A stretch of 64,000 nt of DNA from a virus: positions 1 through 64,000 of the IMG/VR virus record IMGVR_UViG_3300046007_004004. The stretch is one strand, 5' to 3'. Below the pieces are notes generated by a model. The model was not told the origin of the DNA. It made no database searches and saw only the letters and a program-made list of their open reading frames with translations. Position numbers and translations under genes: made by a program. Positions 40,588-48,935 of this stretch are shown here, piece after piece. Position 1 is the stretch's first letter; every line of letters begins with the position of its first letter.

Positions 40588-42775
40588 TATATTGCTTGAT
40601 CGCTCTATTGACCGAAGTGATATTTAATGCAGGTTTTAGTTGTGCCCACTCGTTAGGCAACAATCCAGTAATTTGTTCCACAGTAGAAATATCTTTATAG
40701 TCAATTATATCGTCTATTGAAGTAATAGTCAAGTTTTCTGACCAGGCTAAATCTAACAATTTAAAAGTCTGTCGCAAAGCGTAACGTATGCGCAATACAG
40801 TTTGTTCTAAGACCTTTTCTTCGGATTTAGATAGATTCTTTTTCTGTCCTAGGCGTAATTTGTTTTTTCCTTCCAATATATTGTTAGAATTTAATTCGGT
40901 CTTAGCCGTAGTCTTCCCTTCTTTTTTCTTGTCTTGTAACATGTCTACGATATTGTCGTCAATGCCTGACTCATCAATAGCATTACCGATTCTATCCATG
41001 TGGTTAGCAATATTGCTTAAGAATCTAGTAGATACTTCTTCGCCGTCGATAATATTCCATTGATTACCTATGTAATCATAGACTTCACTTACCGCTAACC
41101 ATTGCGACAAAATAGTTTCTACAGGTTTGTTTTCAATTATGCTTACCTGCTCACAATATTGATAGACTACATTTATAAAACGCTCGGGTGCATAATCAAA
41201 CACCACTACGCTTTCTTTCTTATTCTTGCTATCAGGAGTCTTGCAACGGAAGCTGCCTTGGAAATAATCGGCGGCACTCTTATCGTTATTCATCTGATGA
41301 ACGCTACACCACTCAGGTACGCTAGTACCTTCAAGGAAACGCCCGCACGTTACAACGATGGTTCCTGAACCATCATTGGCATTATCATACTTGATGAGAT
41401 TTTTGACTTCTTGGATTTCAGTTACATGATTACCACTAGCATTGATGATCGTGCGCTTGCCAAAGAAAGGATGAGCCTTCAATAAAGCACATAGAGCATC
41501 GATAGCATCAACATCGTTTGGCAAGATCCAAAGCGTATGCCTTGATAACATTCCTGCATTCTTCAAAAACTTTTGCGGTGGATTTTTAAATGTAGATATC
41601 ACAAACTGTAAAAATTCATTTACAGCAACCTGATGCTTAAAGTTATTCTTTTCAGTAGCAAAAAGTTTAGGAAAAGTAAATCCATCTGTTCCTAAATATT
41701 GCTTGATGCTGTCAGGCACATTCACCATAGCATAACTAATATCAGCACGATATTTGAAATCTTCGGCTTGTGCTCCTGTGACAGTCTTGCGAATCAATTG
41801 TTCTTCAACATAATCAAAGTTATATATAGAATCTTTACTATAGCGGCCACTCAAAATAGTTTTATAGGGCGTACCACTCAATTCAAGTTTCTTTTTGAAG
41901 TTTAAAGACTTCCACAACCGTTCTGTATTATCAGTATCAGTTGCATAGTGCTGTTCGTCAAATATAATAATGTCCCATTCAACACCGAGTAAGACTTTTA
42001 ATAGTTCAGTTGGATTATCAAAATGCTTGTTGATATATTGTAAACTACAAAATACAACATTGGTCTTATTATTATCTAAACTTAGATTTTTCTTCTTATA
42101 TTGATTATAATCGTGATACACCCAGTTAGCGTAATTGACATGACTCTTTTCGCCGTTAGGCAAAAGTTCTGCCCAACTGTCGTTTACTTTAGTTTTGGCT
42201 GTTACTACAAGAATGTTTTTTGCTTTAAGTTTTCTTGAAATCTCATAAGAGATAAAACATTTACCAGAACGCATGATAGCATTAATCAAAATATCGTCTT
42301 TTATCTTAAATTGATCAAATGCCCAATTCACAATTTTATTTTGATATTCGTAGGCTGCAAAATCTGATATCGCATCAGAACCATATTTAAAAACATTAAG
42401 TGCGCGATGTGTCGCCTTTACGATATTATCTAAAGACTCTTTTTTAGGGTCAAAGAACCATTCGCTGCGATTTTTAGCAGGAACCCACATGCCCTCATTT
42501 TTTAGTCTCTTGTGTATGAAACTCTCAAGTTGACGTAGATTTTGAAGGCTAGTATTTAAGTCTCCAGTTTCACAAATGTCGCTGACATCGATAACGTCTA
42601 GGATAGTAGGAGAGTCAGCACTAACCGCCGCCGTCACCTGCTCACCTACGCGCATTTCAGCAGCTTCTTGGGCTGAGTTAGCCTCTCGCCTTACTGAACC
42701 TACCTTACCTTGGTAAATCTGTGCGTTCAGAGGAGTCGTATAAATGTAAATATCGCAATAATATTTCTTAGACAT
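40574..42775 (-). CDS. GIY-YIG/T5orf172-like nuclease fused to SF2 helicase
   Basis: 733 residues from the ATG at 42775. Residues ~5-125 look like a T5orf172-type GIY-YIG domain: CDIYIYTT, GKVGSVRRE (23-31), E84 in LESFIHKRL and SEWFF (104-108). Residues ~140-560 form an SF2 motor: INAIMRSGKC (motif I), FDEQH (272-276, motif II), LELSGTP (motif III-like) and YFQGSFRC (motif VI region). The C-terminus is helical. Fusion of nuclease and helicase beside two DNA MTases is a restriction-enzyme layout. Confidence 0.7.
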   Translation of the reverse strand: MSKKYYCDIYIYTTPLNAQIYQGKVGSVRREANSAQEAAEMRVGEQVTAAVSADSPTILDVIDVSDICETGDLNTSLQNLRQLESFIHKRLKNEGMWVPAKNRSEWFFDPKKESLDNIVKATHRALNVFKYGSDAISDFAAYEYQNKIVNWAFDQFKIKDDILINAIMRSGKCFISYEISRKLKAKNILVVTAKTKVNDSWAELLPNGEKSHVNYANWVYHDYNQYKKKNLSLDNNKTNVVFCSLQYINKHFDNPTELLKVLLGVEWDIIIFDEQHYATDTDNTERLWKSLNFKKKLELSGTPYKTILSGRYSKDSIYNFDYVEEQLIRKTVTGAQAEDFKYRADISYAMVNVPDSIKQYLGTDGFTFPKLFATEKNNFKHQVAVNEFLQFVISTFKNPPQKFLKNAGMLSRHTLWILPNDVDAIDALCALLKAHPFFGKRTIINASGNHVTEIQEVKNLIKYDNANDGSGTIVVTCGRFLEGTSVPEWCSVHQMNNDKSAADYFQGSFRCKTPDSKNKKESVVVFDYAPERFINVVYQYCEQVSIIENKPVETILSQWLAVSEVYDYIGNQWNIIDGEEVSTRFLSNIANHMDRIGNAIDESGIDDNIVDMLQDKKKEGKTTAKTELNSNNILEGKNKLRLGQKKNLSKSEEKVLEQTVLRIRYALRQTFKLLDLAWSENLTITSIDDIIDYKDISTVEQITGLLPNEWAQLKPALNITSVNRAIKQYNDFQ

Positions 42776-42776
42776 A

Positions 42777-42989
42777 TTAAATGTTATCGGGGCTGGCTGT
42801 GAATTCAAGTCGTGCCATGCGACCTACATATTCGCCGCGTTTTTCATTCCAATCCATCTCTAATACTTGATTAGTAGGGAAACGCACCCACAACTTTTTA
42901 CTGTTAAAATCAACGATAGGGCAGTTTACGCCCATACCGTTTTCTGACCTTACAGTAATCTTCTCTCCTTTACGAAGGGAATGCGACAT
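42777..42989 (-). CDS. Small beta-barrel-like protein
   Basis: 70 residues from the ATG at 42989. KGEKITVRSENGMGVNCPIVDF and KLWVRFPTNQVLEMDW suggest a small barrel (SH3/PilZ-like). One base before the helicase gene. Function unknown. Confidence 0.55.
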   Translation of the reverse strand: MSHSLRKGEKITVRSENGMGVNCPIVDFNSKKLWVRFPTNQVLEMDWNEKRGEYVGRMARLEFTASPDNI

Positions 42990-43071
42990 AGCTGAAAAGA
43001 GCAATAGCTGCTAAAATGCCTAACAAATAGGCAAAAATTACAGAAACAGTTTTTGTATCAAACGCTTTCAT
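42970..43071 (-). CDS. Tiny membrane protein (33 aa)
   Basis: 33 residues, MKAFDTKTVSVIFAYLLGIL then AAIALFSYVAFPS; one membrane helix. Overlaps the next gene by 20 bases and the previous one by 14. Function unknown. Confidence 0.5.
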   Translation of the reverse strand: MKAFDTKTVSVIFAYLLGILAAIALFSYVAFPS

Positions 43072-43234
43072 TTTCTTTCTCTTGCGCCTTACTCAATAGA
43101 GCAGCGATAGCATTTTCAAGGTCAGTAGCGTAGGAGTAAAGATCCTCACTACTAACATCTTCACCTTCCATACTAATCACATAGCCAATCGTGGCAAGAG
43201 TATCAGCAACCTGAGTCAACGATTTATTAGCCAT
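43058..43234 (-). CDS. Small helical hypothetical protein
   Basis: 58 residues, ATG at 43234 seven bases after GGAG. MANKSLTQVADTLATIGYVI, acidic helix pair, KAQEKENESV. First gene behind promoter P5. Not recognised. Confidence 0.6.
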   Translation of the reverse strand: MANKSLTQVADTLATIGYVISMEGEDVSSEDLYSYATDLENAIAALLSKAQEKENESV

Positions 43235-43266
43235 ACATCATCTCCGTGACAAAATAATATGCTATG

Positions 43267-43295
43267 ATTATACTTAAATAAAAATTTAAAGTCAA
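43267..43295 (-). promoter_or_regulatory. Sigma70-type promoter P5
   Basis: Minus strand TTGACT (43295-43290), 17-base A/T-rich spacer, perfect TATAAT (43272-43267), GGAG and ATG at 43234. Its -35 overlaps the stop of the preceding gene. Confidence 0.7.
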
Positions 43296-43549
43296 ACCCG
43301 TTCCTGCATACAGTAGGTCGAGAGAATCCATTTCGCACGATTGAGAGTCTGACGCGCATCCTCGTCCAACTCGCGCAGAATTTCTTCCTGTGCGTCACTC
43401 ATCAAACTCATAGCAAACATAGCAGGACCTGCGAAACGGAAAGTCAAACTTTCCTCGACCGCTTCACGCATCTGGGCCACAGTGCAACCAAACATGCGAA
43501 CTTCGCTTTTTTCTTGCTGGGTCAATTCGTTGTAAATCGCAGTAGTCAT
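43292..43549 (-). CDS. Early-type hypothetical protein
   Basis: 85 residues from the ATG at 43549 (GGAG eight bases before). MTTAIYNELTQQEKSEVRMFG, helical, with many Glu/Met/Ala. Follows promoter P2. Not recognised. Confidence 0.6.
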   Translation of the reverse strand: MTTAIYNELTQQEKSEVRMFGCTVAQMREAVEESLTFRFAGPAMFAMSLMSDAQEEILRELDEDARQTLNRAKWILSTYCMQERV

Positions 43550-43579
43550 AATCTTGCTCCGTGAATCAACTATAGATAT

Positions 43580-43608
43580 ATGGTAACACCAAACGGAGCC
43601 AAAGTCAA
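43580..43608 (-). promoter_or_regulatory. Promoter cassette P2 (type A)
   Basis: Minus strand TTGACT (43608-43603), 17-base spacer, TACCAT (43585-43580), then CTATAGTTGATTCA. Matches P1, including upstream AATAAGGC, which here also pairs with GCCTT to form a hairpin. Confidence 0.75.
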
Positions 43609-43658
43609 GCCTTATTTTCCTGCTGGAAAAGGCTAATAGAATCAATAACTTACGTAAC

Positions 43659-43823
43659 TTAGGATCCGCGACCCTGTTTACGCATCACGCTAGGACCCTT
43701 GCTGCCAACCTGGCTTTTCATGTTTTTACCCTCTGTAGGGTTAAATCCAGATTTGTGTCCTTGCTGTTGCGCTTTCTTACGTGCTAGTATTTCTGCAATT
43801 GGATTTTTCTTTTCTTCACTCAT
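43659..43823 (-). CDS. Small basic hypothetical protein
   Basis: 54 residues, ATGA overlap with the methyltransferase-like gene. MSEEKKNPIAEILARKKAQQ then GFNPTEGKNMKSQVGSKG, basic and disordered. Seen in this style in other aquatic phages; function unknown. Confidence 0.6.
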   Translation of the reverse strand: MSEEKKNPIAEILARKKAQQQGHKSGFNPTEGKNMKSQVGSKGPSVMRKQGRGS

Positions 43824-44623
43824 ACTGTAATAGGGCTGTTCGTTTCTATACGTAACAGTCTATTATTATTTATGGCAAATTTTCTGCTATAAAAACTTGT
43901 GCACCAGGCTTGATGATTGTTCCAGCCCGGACCCCAAAAATCTAAACGCCCATAACCTTTATCATGCAAGTATTTTTGTATCGGGTTATAATGCCAGCGG
44001 TCGCTATTGTCTAATATGATGATTCCATCATCTTTTAATCTATTACTTTCAACAGCCATCAAAGCACATAAATGTCTTGCCATACCATCGATGACAACCA
44101 TATCATAAAATTTTTCCGGAGCTTGGTATATCATGCTACAATAGCCGCCGAACTCATCATTGACCAAACCATGTTTTAGATCATGTTCGTAATATTCAGT
44201 ACGGACCTGAATCGTATTATTGATAAAGTTATCGTAAACGATTTGCGCTTCAGGATGCACACCACTATTTTCTTTTACGATATGAATATCTAGGTGTGGA
44301 TTTTCAGATAGTAATTTATCAGCCCACTCTTGATTATGTTCAACAGTTACAAGATGACTTACTTTATTTTTAAAATAAAGTGTGCTGTACCCAGATCCAT
44401 ATTCTAGAACTTTATATGAACTCGTAATAATATCTTTTAGAAAGGCTATAGCGGGAAAAGTATACCATGGAGTAGTACCTTCTTCATCACTAGGGTATTC
44501 ACAAAACCATCCGCTAGGCTGCAAATACAAATAAGCATGTGTTAGTAGGTGTGAATATAATTCATTGGGCATGTTAAGTTTTTTAAACCCCTCATGCTCT
44601 ACCAATGTTATAGGTTTTTTCAT
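43820..44623 (-). CDS. Class I SAM-dependent methyltransferase
   Basis: 267 residues. VLEYGSGYSTLYF (motif I) then VTVEHNQEWADKL (acidic residue for SAM ribose) and YDMVVIDGMARH (motif IV) place it in the small-molecule/glycan O-methyltransferase type rather than DNA MTases. Could modify a sugar or lipid made by the phage glycan genes. Substrate unknown. Confidence 0.75.
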   Translation of the reverse strand: MKKPITLVEHEGFKKLNMPNELYSHLLTHAYLYLQPSGWFCEYPSDEEGTTPWYTFPAIAFLKDIITSSYKVLEYGSGYSTLYFKNKVSHLVTVEHNQEWADKLLSENPHLDIHIVKENSGVHPEAQIVYDNFINNTIQVRTEYYEHDLKHGLVNDEFGGYCSMIYQAPEKFYDMVVIDGMARHLCALMAVESNRLKDDGIIILDNSDRWHYNPIQKYLHDKGYGRLDFWGPGWNNHQAWCTSFYSRKFAINNNRLLRIETNSPITV

Positions 44624-45006
44624 TTTTTAATTGAATTTAGGTATTCATCAAAACTGCCATATAAATTTATAAGCATGGCAACTTTGCTATCGTAGATACG
44701 TATATATGCTGACTTATAATACCGGTTTTTAAAACCTATATAAAAAGGTGTCTTGAGTTTTTTACCAATGTTTATTACATGGTAATTGAATCTGTCGGTT
44801 GTAGTGTTCAAATGAAATTCAAAAAATTCTAATTCTAACATATCAAAGGCATTTTTACCTTCTTCTGTTAGGCGTAGATTTTTAGTGCTGCGACCGGTAA
44901 ACCAATAACGCTTAAACAGTTTATTGATATCTGTATTAGGTTCTAGTTTTTCAATTAGATGCTGGTATAATAATTTAGTAAATTGTATCTTATCTAGATT
45001 ATTCAT
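44620..45006 (-). CDS. Conserved T4-like phage hypothetical protein
   Basis: 128 residues. FKRYWFTGRSTKNLRLTEEGKNAFDML and KTPFYIGFKNRYYKSAYIRIYD recur in T4-like phages; a helix-turn-helix-like LRLTEEG block suggests DNA binding. No function established. Confidence 0.65.
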   Translation of the reverse strand: MNNLDKIQFTKLLYQHLIEKLEPNTDINKLFKRYWFTGRSTKNLRLTEEGKNAFDMLELEFFEFHLNTTTDRFNYHVINIGKKLKTPFYIGFKNRYYKSAYIRIYDSKVAMLINLYGSFDEYLNSIKK

Positions 45007-45292
45007 CTGGATAGACCTGTCGTCCTTGGTTCATGAAAACCACACTAAACTTATCTGTTTTGAAAAGAGTGTTTAGTTTGCGACAGAGATTTCTAGCATG
45101 TCCTGGATTGCTAAAACTTGTTTTCTTATATTTGGGTGCAACTTCGTTCGCTAGATAATGTTGACTTTTTAAATTGATGGGTTGACCGTCATAAAACACA
45201 GCCCAGATTCCGCTGGCTTCGACAATCTGATCGCACTTATATGTCGTTTTATCAACATGTTCTAATATGACTTTTGGTTGTGTTCTACTCAT
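44999..45292 (-). CDS. Conserved T4-like phage hypothetical protein
   Basis: 97 residues. SGIWAVFYDGQPINLKSQHYL and YKKTSFSNPGHARNLCRKLN are recurrent phage motifs of unknown role. Overlaps both neighbours (ATGA). Confidence 0.7.
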   Translation of the reverse strand: MSRTQPKVILEHVDKTTYKCDQIVEASGIWAVFYDGQPINLKSQHYLANEVAPKYKKTSFSNPGHARNLCRKLNTLFKTDKFSVVFMNQGRQVYPDE

Positions 45293-45492
45293 TTGAACCC
45301 GCCGCCTTTAATTTCTACTTTGATTACTTCTTCTTTCTTACCATTGCTTTCATTAAGAGCATAATAGTCCGATAACAATTTAGTAATCTCGTCACGTAGC
45401 CCACGCGCATCATTTAAGGGTATAACTACATCTTTTGTCTTTGTTGACTCTAAATGCGTTATTTTGTCCAAAAATTTCTTGATATGGACCAT
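45289..45492 (-). CDS. Small conserved phage protein
   Basis: 67 residues. LDKITHLESTKTKDVVIPLNDARGLRDEITKLL with a coiled-coil tendency and EVIKVEIKGGGFK end. Common in T4-like phages; function unknown. A TATAAATA box precedes it. Confidence 0.65.
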   Translation of the reverse strand: MVHIKKFLDKITHLESTKTKDVVIPLNDARGLRDEITKLLSDYYALNESNGKKEEVIKVEIKGGGFK

Positions 45493-45493
45493 G

Positions 45494-45949
45494 TTAACTA
45501 TTTATATAGTTATTGGCCTCACTTTCAGTTTTAAATGGGCCGACATACTCATATCGCTGAATAAAGATGTATTTAGGACAGAAAAGTGCCTGATTCTGCC
45601 CATTTTGGTTGATTACGAACCAACCTGCTACGTGATAGCATTTGCTTTTCTTGGTTTTAGTAAAGATATGCAACTTACGCTTAACATCGAAAATGTTATT
45701 ATAAGTCTTGGTAGTAGTAGGATATTCAGGATAAGGCATCTCAACCTTAGTCTTATTAGACTTCATAGGTTGAAAATTAATTTTAGTTTTCTTTTGAATG
45801 TCTTTGGTATTATTAAATTGTAATGTGCTGCCGTTAAGGATTAGTTCATATCCTGCATTATTAGCAAGAACATTTCCCACTTTCTTTTCGCCATCAGTAA
45901 TGACCCAATATTGGTCTTTGATGATTGGTTTAGCAATAAGTTCTGTCAT
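45494..45949 (-). CDS. Conserved T4-like phage hypothetical protein
   Basis: 151 residues from the ATG at 45949 (AAGGAG upstream). DQYWVITDGEKKVGNVLANNAG and CPKYIFIQRYEYVGPFKTESEANNYIN recur in T4-like phages. Function unknown. Confidence 0.7.
   Translation of the reverse strand: MTELIAKPIIKDQYWVITDGEKKVGNVLANNAGYELILNGSTLQFNNTKDIQKKTKINFQPMKSNKTKVEMPYPEYPTTTKTYNNIFDVKRKLHIFTKTKKSKCYHVAGWFVINQNGQNQALFCPKYIFIQRYEYVGPFKTESEANNYINS
45499..45506 (-). promoter_or_regulatory. TATAAATA late-promoter motif
   Basis: Perfect TATAAATA six bases before the ATG at 45492, inside the palindrome AACTATATAAATAGTT and overlapping the end of the upstream gene. May be a late promoter or chance A/T-rich palindrome. 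Confidence 0.4.
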
Positions 45950-45951
45950 AA

Positions 45952-46179
45952 TTACTCCTTGAGTTTTTCCCAAACATATTCACTTTCACGCACATAAGCA
46001 ACTGGTGTGATCCAACCATTGCTTACGTATTGTTGCAACTCTAATCTTACTCGGGCCGGACAATCATTTGAAACACTAATGGCGGCGCGCGGATATTCTA
46101 CTAATCCACTAGTAAATTTGAATCCTTTGTCACTTTGTTTTATTTCTAAAACTTTTTCACTCGGCTGTGATAAGTTCAA
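45952..46179 (-). CDS. Small conserved phage protein, TTG start
   Basis: 75 residues with no internal methionine; TTG at 46179 with GGGAG upstream is the only sensible start. TSGLVEYPRAAISVSNDCPA then NGWITPVAYVRESEY is a recurring phage motif. Overlaps the RNase H gene by 23 bases. Function unknown. Confidence 0.6.
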   Translation of the reverse strand: MNLSQPSEKVLEIKQSDKGFKFTSGLVEYPRAAISVSNDCPARVRLELQQYVSNGWITPVAYVRESEYVWEKLKE

Positions 46180-47179
46180 GCAACTCTCCCTTGTATGGAT
46201 TGTTCAACCACTTAGCATAAGTCTCAGCCTGCTCACTAACCTTGTTGAGTTCATACTTGCCGCAAAACTTCATGAAATGTATACCAACTTGTGGCGTAGT
46301 CTTGATACGCACACCCTTAGTGATAGCAACGTCAACAAGATCTTTGATGTCATCAGGCTGTGCAGTCAAGTCGATAAGCAACTTGTTGCGTTCATATAAA
46401 TCTTTGACACGAAACTCGTTACCATCAGGATCAGCCCAACGCTGTAGCATCATGTTGTTCCAATTGAAGCCCTGCTTTGTACGATCAGCATAAGCCTCAA
46501 TCAAGCCAACCTTGTTCTTGCTACCCTTAGTGCGTACACCAGGATATGCGCTAAACACGTTATCGCCAGCGTCACCGCGCATAATCTTCTCAAAGAGATG
46601 GAACTGTGGGTCACCTAACAGTTTAGGTTCTTTAGTCTTTTTGTCTTTGATAGGTTTACCCTTGTCATCAAAATAACCTTCAAGGGTAATCAATTGATTC
46701 GCAACACCGTTATACTGCTTGACATTAGGTGCGATCAATTGAACATAGTCAGTGTCACTACTGATGATATAATTTTCATCGTTGGGATGCAAATGTATGA
46801 ATCTTGCGATAAGGTCATCTGCCTCAGCCCGTTCATGTCGTAACACACTGACGTTTGTTTTCTCACGTAGGAACGTAGTAAAGATATCATACGTTTCCCA
46901 AAACATCTTGTTTTCTTCTGCTTCACTTTCAGTCAATGCTTGTTCAGCGACCTTACGATGTGCCTTATACTGCGGGTACACATCTTTGCGCCAACTACGA
47001 CCTTCAAGACAGAACACAACGTGGTCGATGCCATACTTACGTACAACTTGATTGACGCTTGAAAGTGTGAGGTGTAATGCCATACCGATCTTCTCCCACG
47101 TATCGCTATTACGACTTGCGATATGTCGGGCACGGAAAAACGTATTTGCTGTATCAATGAGAGCGTATTTCACAAGCAC
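46157..47179 (-). CDS. RNase H / 5'-3' exonuclease (T4 Rnh-like)
   Basis: About 340 residues; GTG start at 47179 or 47173. PIN/FEN fold acids visible: LIDTANTFFRA, CLEGRSWRKDVYP, RAEADDLIARF, SSDTDYVQL and RGDAGDNVF. These enzymes remove RNA primers and 5' flaps during lagging-strand synthesis and pair with the phage ligase. The C-terminal helix-hairpin-helix region is around 220-300. Confidence 0.9.
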   Translation of the reverse strand: MLVKYALIDTANTFFRARHIASRNSDTWEKIGMALHLTLSSVNQVVRKYGIDHVVFCLEGRSWRKDVYPQYKAHRKVAEQALTESEAEENKMFWETYDIFTTFLREKTNVSVLRHERAEADDLIARFIHLHPNDENYIISSDTDYVQLIAPNVKQYNGVANQLITLEGYFDDKGKPIKDKKTKEPKLLGDPQFHLFEKIMRGDAGDNVFSAYPGVRTKGSKNKVGLIEAYADRTKQGFNWNNMMLQRWADPDGNEFRVKDLYERNKLLIDLTAQPDDIKDLVDVAITKGVRIKTTPQVGIHFMKFCGKYELNKVSEQAETYAKWLNNPYKGELLELITAE

Positions 47180-47229
47180 ACCTATTTACTAGAATAATAT
47201 ACGTATATTATACTAAGTGATTGCGAAAA

Positions 47230-47823
47230 TCAACTAATTTGGAAACATTTTTGGAACGCATCCGGGGAAAGATAACCTTTATAAACCTTGTTATTTGCAG
47301 GATCAATGTCATTGAACGGAGGTCTCCATCCGTACTCTTTGGCATGCTGATTACTCAGCTCACCTTCAGCCCACTTAGTGGGTGCATCAGAGTCCCATTT
47401 ATTCAAAGATAAAATATCCTTGATCGCTTTATTACCCCATGTTCTTTTAGCAACGTCCCAAACTAAAACTGTAAGATCGTTTTTTGTAAGATTAGGTAGT
47501 AATCCATCATCTATAGATGGTTTCACTTTGAACCATAAATCGTTACCGTTGCTAGTACCAGGCTTTGTACTCCAACCAGGAAACCAAGCTAGTTGTCGAA
47601 CTAATCTTTCACCTACTGATCCCTTTCTTTTTTTACCTAGACATGGATAACTCATGCCTACCTTCAAAAAAAGATAATCAATGGCACTTGCCCTGTAGAC
47701 TATAGCATATACAAAGTTTTTCTTTATGCCATGCTTTCTACAAATTGCATATATTTGCCTATATGCTGTTAGGTCTTTACAATCAAAATAAAAGTCAGGC
47801 TTATGTAAGTCAATTTGTATCAT
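47230..47823 (-). CDS. GIY-YIG-like nuclease
   Basis: 197 residues. FVYAIVYRASAIDYLF (37-52), LKVGMS (53-58), GERLVRQLAWF (71-81) and E153/E155 near GELSNQH follow the GIY-YIG order (Y..Y, K-V-G, R, E). The first 30 residues are unclassified. It lies 53 bases from a DNA methyltransferase gene on the same strand, suggesting a restriction-modification pair. Catalytic assignment is tentative. Confidence 0.55.
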   Translation of the reverse strand: MIQIDLHKPDFYFDCKDLTAYRQIYAICRKHGIKKNFVYAIVYRASAIDYLFLKVGMSYPCLGKKRKGSVGERLVRQLAWFPGWSTKPGTSNGNDLWFKVKPSIDDGLLPNLTKNDLTVLVWDVAKRTWGNKAIKDILSLNKWDSDAPTKWAEGELSNQHAKEYGWRPPFNDIDPANNKVYKGYLSPDAFQKCFQIS

Positions 47824-47876
47824 TACAGCAATATAACTTAAGGAGTTGTAAATGTCAACTAACTTAGGTACAGCCT

Positions 47877-48920
47877 TTACCCAAAATTAAACAACATGAT
47901 ACCGGCGGGTTCGACTTTGTTTTTGGACAGTACCATTATGCTTTCATCTGTATTCAGATTGGATTTGGCACTAGGTCGTACCCTATTCTTAAGGTCAGTG
48001 GTCTGTATATGATGATAGCCCAAACTTTTTGCCAACGTTAAAGTGTCCTCGTACAGTTTATAATTTGAAAAATTCTTTATGTTAACTAATAATTTACCTT
48101 CAGCAATTAGATATTTGTTGATGTTCACTAATGTGGGCTTAAGATAATTATCTAACCATTGCTGGTATGTAGTACCAGGTTTATATGATTGATTACCTAC
48201 CCTATAATCTTCAAGATTAAAATATGGAGGACTACTAAAAGCCAATCCAATCGTGTTCTCCCATTCAGGCACATACACCTCACTACCTTGGCATCGTATG
48301 TCGTATTTGCTATCTGTTAGGTTGACTGTATCATAATCCTTTGCCATTTCAAATAATCTGTCAACTAACAAGTTATTAGGGTCTGTCCCATAATATTCTA
48401 TTTTATTTTTCATTGCGCTTAGTAATCTAACACCCCAACCACAACTAAAATCATAATACTTGTTATTCATATTGTAATATTTCAATATGTGATCAGCAGT
48501 CTGCATTGGAAAGTTGCTAGGTTTCATAGCAACGCCCCCACCAGAAATTCTTAACGCCGTCTCTAAATTTTGTATATCAGTATTTGTTTTTGGATACACT
48601 TTTTCACTGGCTAATGTGCGGCTATAAAAATATCTTATTAGATCATTTGACTCAAATACCTCTTCTATGCTCCAGCGAGGGGTTTCAAGTTTTACTTTTG
48701 CCATCAAATCTTTATAGTAATAGTTGGCTATATCACCGATAGCAGTACCACCGCGCTTTACGCTTTTTAAGTTTTCTTTTACAAGGTTGTAGTCGGGTTT
48801 AGTATAATACTGTTGTTTTAGTTCAATACACTTTTCAACAGGCAGGTCATAATAATGGTCGGTGTGCAAAACCTTACCAAGATGTTCAATGGTATATTTT
48901 TTCTTAGTGGTTTTAGCCAC
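47877..48920 (-). CDS. DNA methyltransferase (SSPPYF type), paralogue
   Basis: 347 residues, GTG start. YDFSCGWGVRLLS (motif I), YYGTDPNN and LAFSSPPYFNLEDY (motif IV) match the MTase at 38274 block for block. Probably N4-cytosine or N6-adenine specific. Divergence outside the motifs suggests a different target. Next to a GIY-YIG-like gene. Confidence 0.85.
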   Translation of the reverse strand: MAKTTKKKYTIEHLGKVLHTDHYYDLPVEKCIELKQQYYTKPDYNLVKENLKSVKRGGTAIGDIANYYYKDLMAKVKLETPRWSIEEVFESNDLIRYFYSRTLASEKVYPKTNTDIQNLETALRISGGGVAMKPSNFPMQTADHILKYYNMNNKYYDFSCGWGVRLLSAMKNKIEYYGTDPNNLLVDRLFEMAKDYDTVNLTDSKYDIRCQGSEVYVPEWENTIGLAFSSPPYFNLEDYRVGNQSYKPGTTYQQWLDNYLKPTLVNINKYLIAEGKLLVNIKNFSNYKLYEDTLTLAKSLGYHHIQTTDLKNRVRPSAKSNLNTDESIMVLSKNKVEPAGIMLFNFG

Positions 48921-48935
48921 GATACTTTTATATGA

